From NCBI GenBank assembly GCA_964350605.1, contig CAYGKP010000124.1:1-7617 (forward strand): a DNA stretch of 7,617 nucleotides, written 5' to 3'. The DNA comes from CAYGKP01 sp964350605 (GTDB lineage: Bacteria > Bacteroidota > Bacteroidia > Cytophagales > JAAEPT01). Numbering within the stretch: position 1 is the stretch's first letter; each line of letters opens with the position of its first letter. The position numbers were made by a program, and so were the translations under genes. Of the stretch, positions 6,069-7,617 are shown piece by piece. The notes below the pieces were generated by a model. The model saw only the letters and a list, made by a program, of their open reading frames with translations, was not told the origin of the DNA and did not search any database.

Positions 6069-7601
6069 ATGCGCCGCTGGCTTCTGCTTCCTTTTCTGTC
6101 TCTTTTCCTGGCCCCTTCCCTGCTGGTTGCCCAAGCACCTGCGAAGGAGCGCGTCACGCCGCAGAGCAAGCAACTAGTTTTCGACTACCTGAAAGGCGTT
6201 GAAGACATGCGTCGCTCGCCGAAGACGGGCGCCAAGTTGGTGCTCGATGCCGTGTACGAACGGACGATTCTGGTGCCGGACCTGGCGGATAGCACGATGG
6301 CTTTCGTGCCCCTTACCCAAGGGATAGTGAACTTGAAGGACCGCTATCCGCTCGGCTATTCGATCGAGAGCGACACGAGCAAGTGGTTCGCCTCGCCCGT
6401 CGAAGGCAGTGAGGCACAGAACTGCTACCTGCAAAAAGTCCTGGTGCCCTTGACCCTAACGACCATCGAAGTGCGCCAACTGCGCAAGGACTCAACGATC
6501 TTCGATTCGATCTCGGGGCAATCGTTGACACTGCCCTACTCGTGGACCGACACGCTGGAGATCAGCCGCGAGTTGAAGCTGGAGTTTCACCTGGGGCTCA
6601 AGTTCTTCAACGACCAGCTCCGCGACCACAAGATTCGCGCAGTATCACGCTTCAAGGAAGAACCCGTTTTTCCGCCGCTGCCCGAGAAGGAAGCCTGGTG
6701 GATTGCCTTGGACACCGTATGGCGAAACGAGCTAGCCAAGCAAGCCAAAATCCCAACCTACCCGGACACCTATTACATCGACTGGGCAGGCAGCGTGAAG
6801 GAGCTGCGCTTCCGCGGCAGGGGCCTGACCCATGTGCCGAACCTGGCGTTCCTCACCCGGCTGCACACCTTGGACCTCTCGCTGAACCCGAAAATCAACA
6901 TCGACTCGGTGGGCACCGCGCCCAACCTTCGGACCCTGGAATTGGAAGGCTGCTCACTGTCTTCTGCCCAACCCCTGGCGCACTTGACGGCACTAGACAC
7001 CCTGCGGATCCCCGCCAACCCGATCAAGGACTTGTCGCCCCTTTCCACGTTGGTGCTTCTCAAGGAATTGGACGTACGCGGGAATGAAATCGACACTCTT
7101 GCGGGGTTGGAGGGGATGCGCGAGCTCGTGCACCTGAACGTAGGCGAGAACAAGATTCGCTCGCTCGAACCGATTCGGGGACTTGAAAACCTCACCAAGC
7201 TGCACATTCAAAAGAACCAGGTCGAGAGCCTCGAACCTCTGCAGGGCACCAAGCCCGTTCTGATCATTTTTAACGCGTTCAACAACCCGTTTGCCTCGAT
7301 CGACGCGATTTCAACCAGCCCCAAACTCACCCACCTGGACATTGGCTATACCGGGGTGACAAACATCATCCCCTTGCTAAAAATTGACTATTTGTTCCAC
7401 CTGAACCTGACGGGCTGTGCGATTGACGAGTTCGGGCCACTTGGCAAATTCCCGATGCTCCTCTACCTCTACCTCGGTTCCACCCACATCTCGGACCTCT
7501 CGCCCATCATGCGCATGGAGGGCCTGCGCGAACTGAACATCACCCACACGAAGCAGCACAAGCACGCCGTCCAGCGGCTCAACAAGAAGTTCCCGGACTA
7601 G
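6069..7601 (+). CDS. Exported leucine-rich-repeat protein (SDS22/internalin-like repeats) with unrecognised N-terminal region
   Basis: This 510-residue protein of unknown function begins with a signal peptide: Arg2-Arg3, a hydrophobic core LLLPFLSLFLAPSLLVA, and probable cleavage after Ala21 (before Gln22). No lipobox cysteine is present, so it should be a soluble periplasmic or secreted protein. Residues about 24-242 form a region I do not recognise, mixed in charge with several aromatic stretches and one cysteine (Cys119). Residues 243-494 are twelve leucine-rich repeats of the LxxLxLxxNxIxDLxPL type in a 22-residue register. The end, AVQRLNKKFPD, looks like a natural C-terminal cap, so the gene is complete. 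There is no type IX sorting domain, LPXTG motif or transmembrane anchor. The ATG at 6069 is chosen over the TTG at 6060 because it starts the signal peptide directly. LRRs of this class usually bind proteins; the partner is unknown. The gene follows the suf terminator and has no evident link to Fe-S assembly. Confidence 0.88.
   Translation: MRRWLLLPFLSLFLAPSLLVAQAPAKERVTPQSKQLVFDYLKGVEDMRRSPKTGAKLVLDAVYERTILVPDLADSTMAFVPLTQGIVNLKDRYPLGYSIESDTSKWFASPVEGSEAQNCYLQKVLVPLTLTTIEVRQLRKDSTIFDSISGQSLTLPYSWTDTLEISRELKLEFHLGLKFFNDQLRDHKIRAVSRFKEEPVFPPLPEKEAWWIALDTVWRNELAKQAKIPTYPDTYYIDWAGSVKELRFRGRGLTHVPNLAFLTRLHTLDLSLNPKINIDSVGTAPNLRTLELEGCSLSSAQPLAHLTALDTLRIPANPIKDLSPLSTLVLLKELDVRGNEIDTLAGLEGMRELVHLNVGENKIRSLEPIRGLENLTKLHIQKNQVESLEPLQGTKPVLIIFNAFNNPFASIDAISTSPKLTHLDIGYTGVTNIIPLLKIDYLFHLNLTGCAIDEFGPLGKFPMLLYLYLGSTHISDLSPIMRMEGLRELNITHTKQHKHAVQRLNKKFPD
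6795..7550 (+). repeat. Twelve tandem 22-residue leucine-rich repeats (protein level)
   Basis: The repeats are visible in the translation rather than as DNA identity. The residue at the Asn-ladder position falls at 251 (R), 273 (N), 295 (C), 317 (N), 339 (N), 361 (N), 383 (N), 405 (N), 428 (T), 450 (C), 472 (T) and 494 (T). Every step is 22 residues except one of 23 between 405 and 428. Each repeat carries L or a similar residue at -8, -5 and -3 from this position, and most continue with I/V/L and a PL pair. The repeats have diverged at DNA level, so the array is old rather than a recent expansion. Confidence 0.85.
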
Positions 7602-7617
7602 AAGTTGAGCTAGTATA

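Noticed and set aside
6138..6794. Possible GldN-like gliding/secretion domain in the N-terminal part of the LRR protein
   Set aside because: The only resemblance is a short stretch of charged and aromatic residues; the characteristic GldN N-terminal motif is not present, so the match is not supported.

Overview
The window carries most of a SUF-type iron-sulfur cluster assembly operon, read left to right, followed by a strong intrinsic terminator and a separate gene for an exported leucine-rich-repeat protein. All supported genes are on the + strand. Gene order is sufB (5' end cut off by the window edge), sufC, sufD, sufS, sufE, sufT (DUF59/MIP18 family) and a bacilliredoxin of the BrxA/BrxB (YphP/YqiW) family. 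This order, the sufB-C-D-S-E core with a DUF59 gene and a bacilliredoxin behind it, the lack of Shine-Dalgarno-like spacing, and an LRR protein whose signal peptide ends in the style LLVA-Q all suggest a member of the Bacteroidota. The visibly G+C-rich codon use would be high for that phylum. The taxonomic call is inference from gene content, not from a marker gene.

Positions 1-5982 look like one transcription unit. Gaps between genes are 25 nt (sufB-sufC), 16 nt (sufC-sufD, using the ATG start), 5 nt (sufD-sufS), 20 nt (sufS-sufE), a 1-nt stop/start overlap (sufE-sufT) and 20 nt (sufT-brx). SufS takes sulfur from cysteine as a persulfide on Cys369. SufE accepts it on Cys53 and delivers it to the SufB-SufC-SufD scaffold, where SufC is the ATPase. 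SufT probably helps with cluster maturation or delivery. The bacilliredoxin probably restores protein thiols blocked by a low-molecular-weight thiol, which would suit a pathway built on exposed cysteines. No A-type carrier (sufA), sufU or regulator gene is visible, although any of these could lie upstream of the window.

A textbook terminator (9-bp G+C-rich stem, 6-nt loop, six T residues) lies at 6009-6037 and closes the operon. After it, at 6069-7601, is a 510-residue protein with a signal peptide, a roughly 220-residue N-terminal region that I do not recognise, and twelve SDS22/internalin-like leucine-rich repeats in a nearly perfect 22-residue register. It shows no sign of belonging to the Fe-S pathway.

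I see no mobile element, CRISPR array, tRNA, rRNA or clearly new multigene system. The least explained part of the window is the LRR protein's N-terminal region and how that gene is expressed from such a short space behind the terminator.
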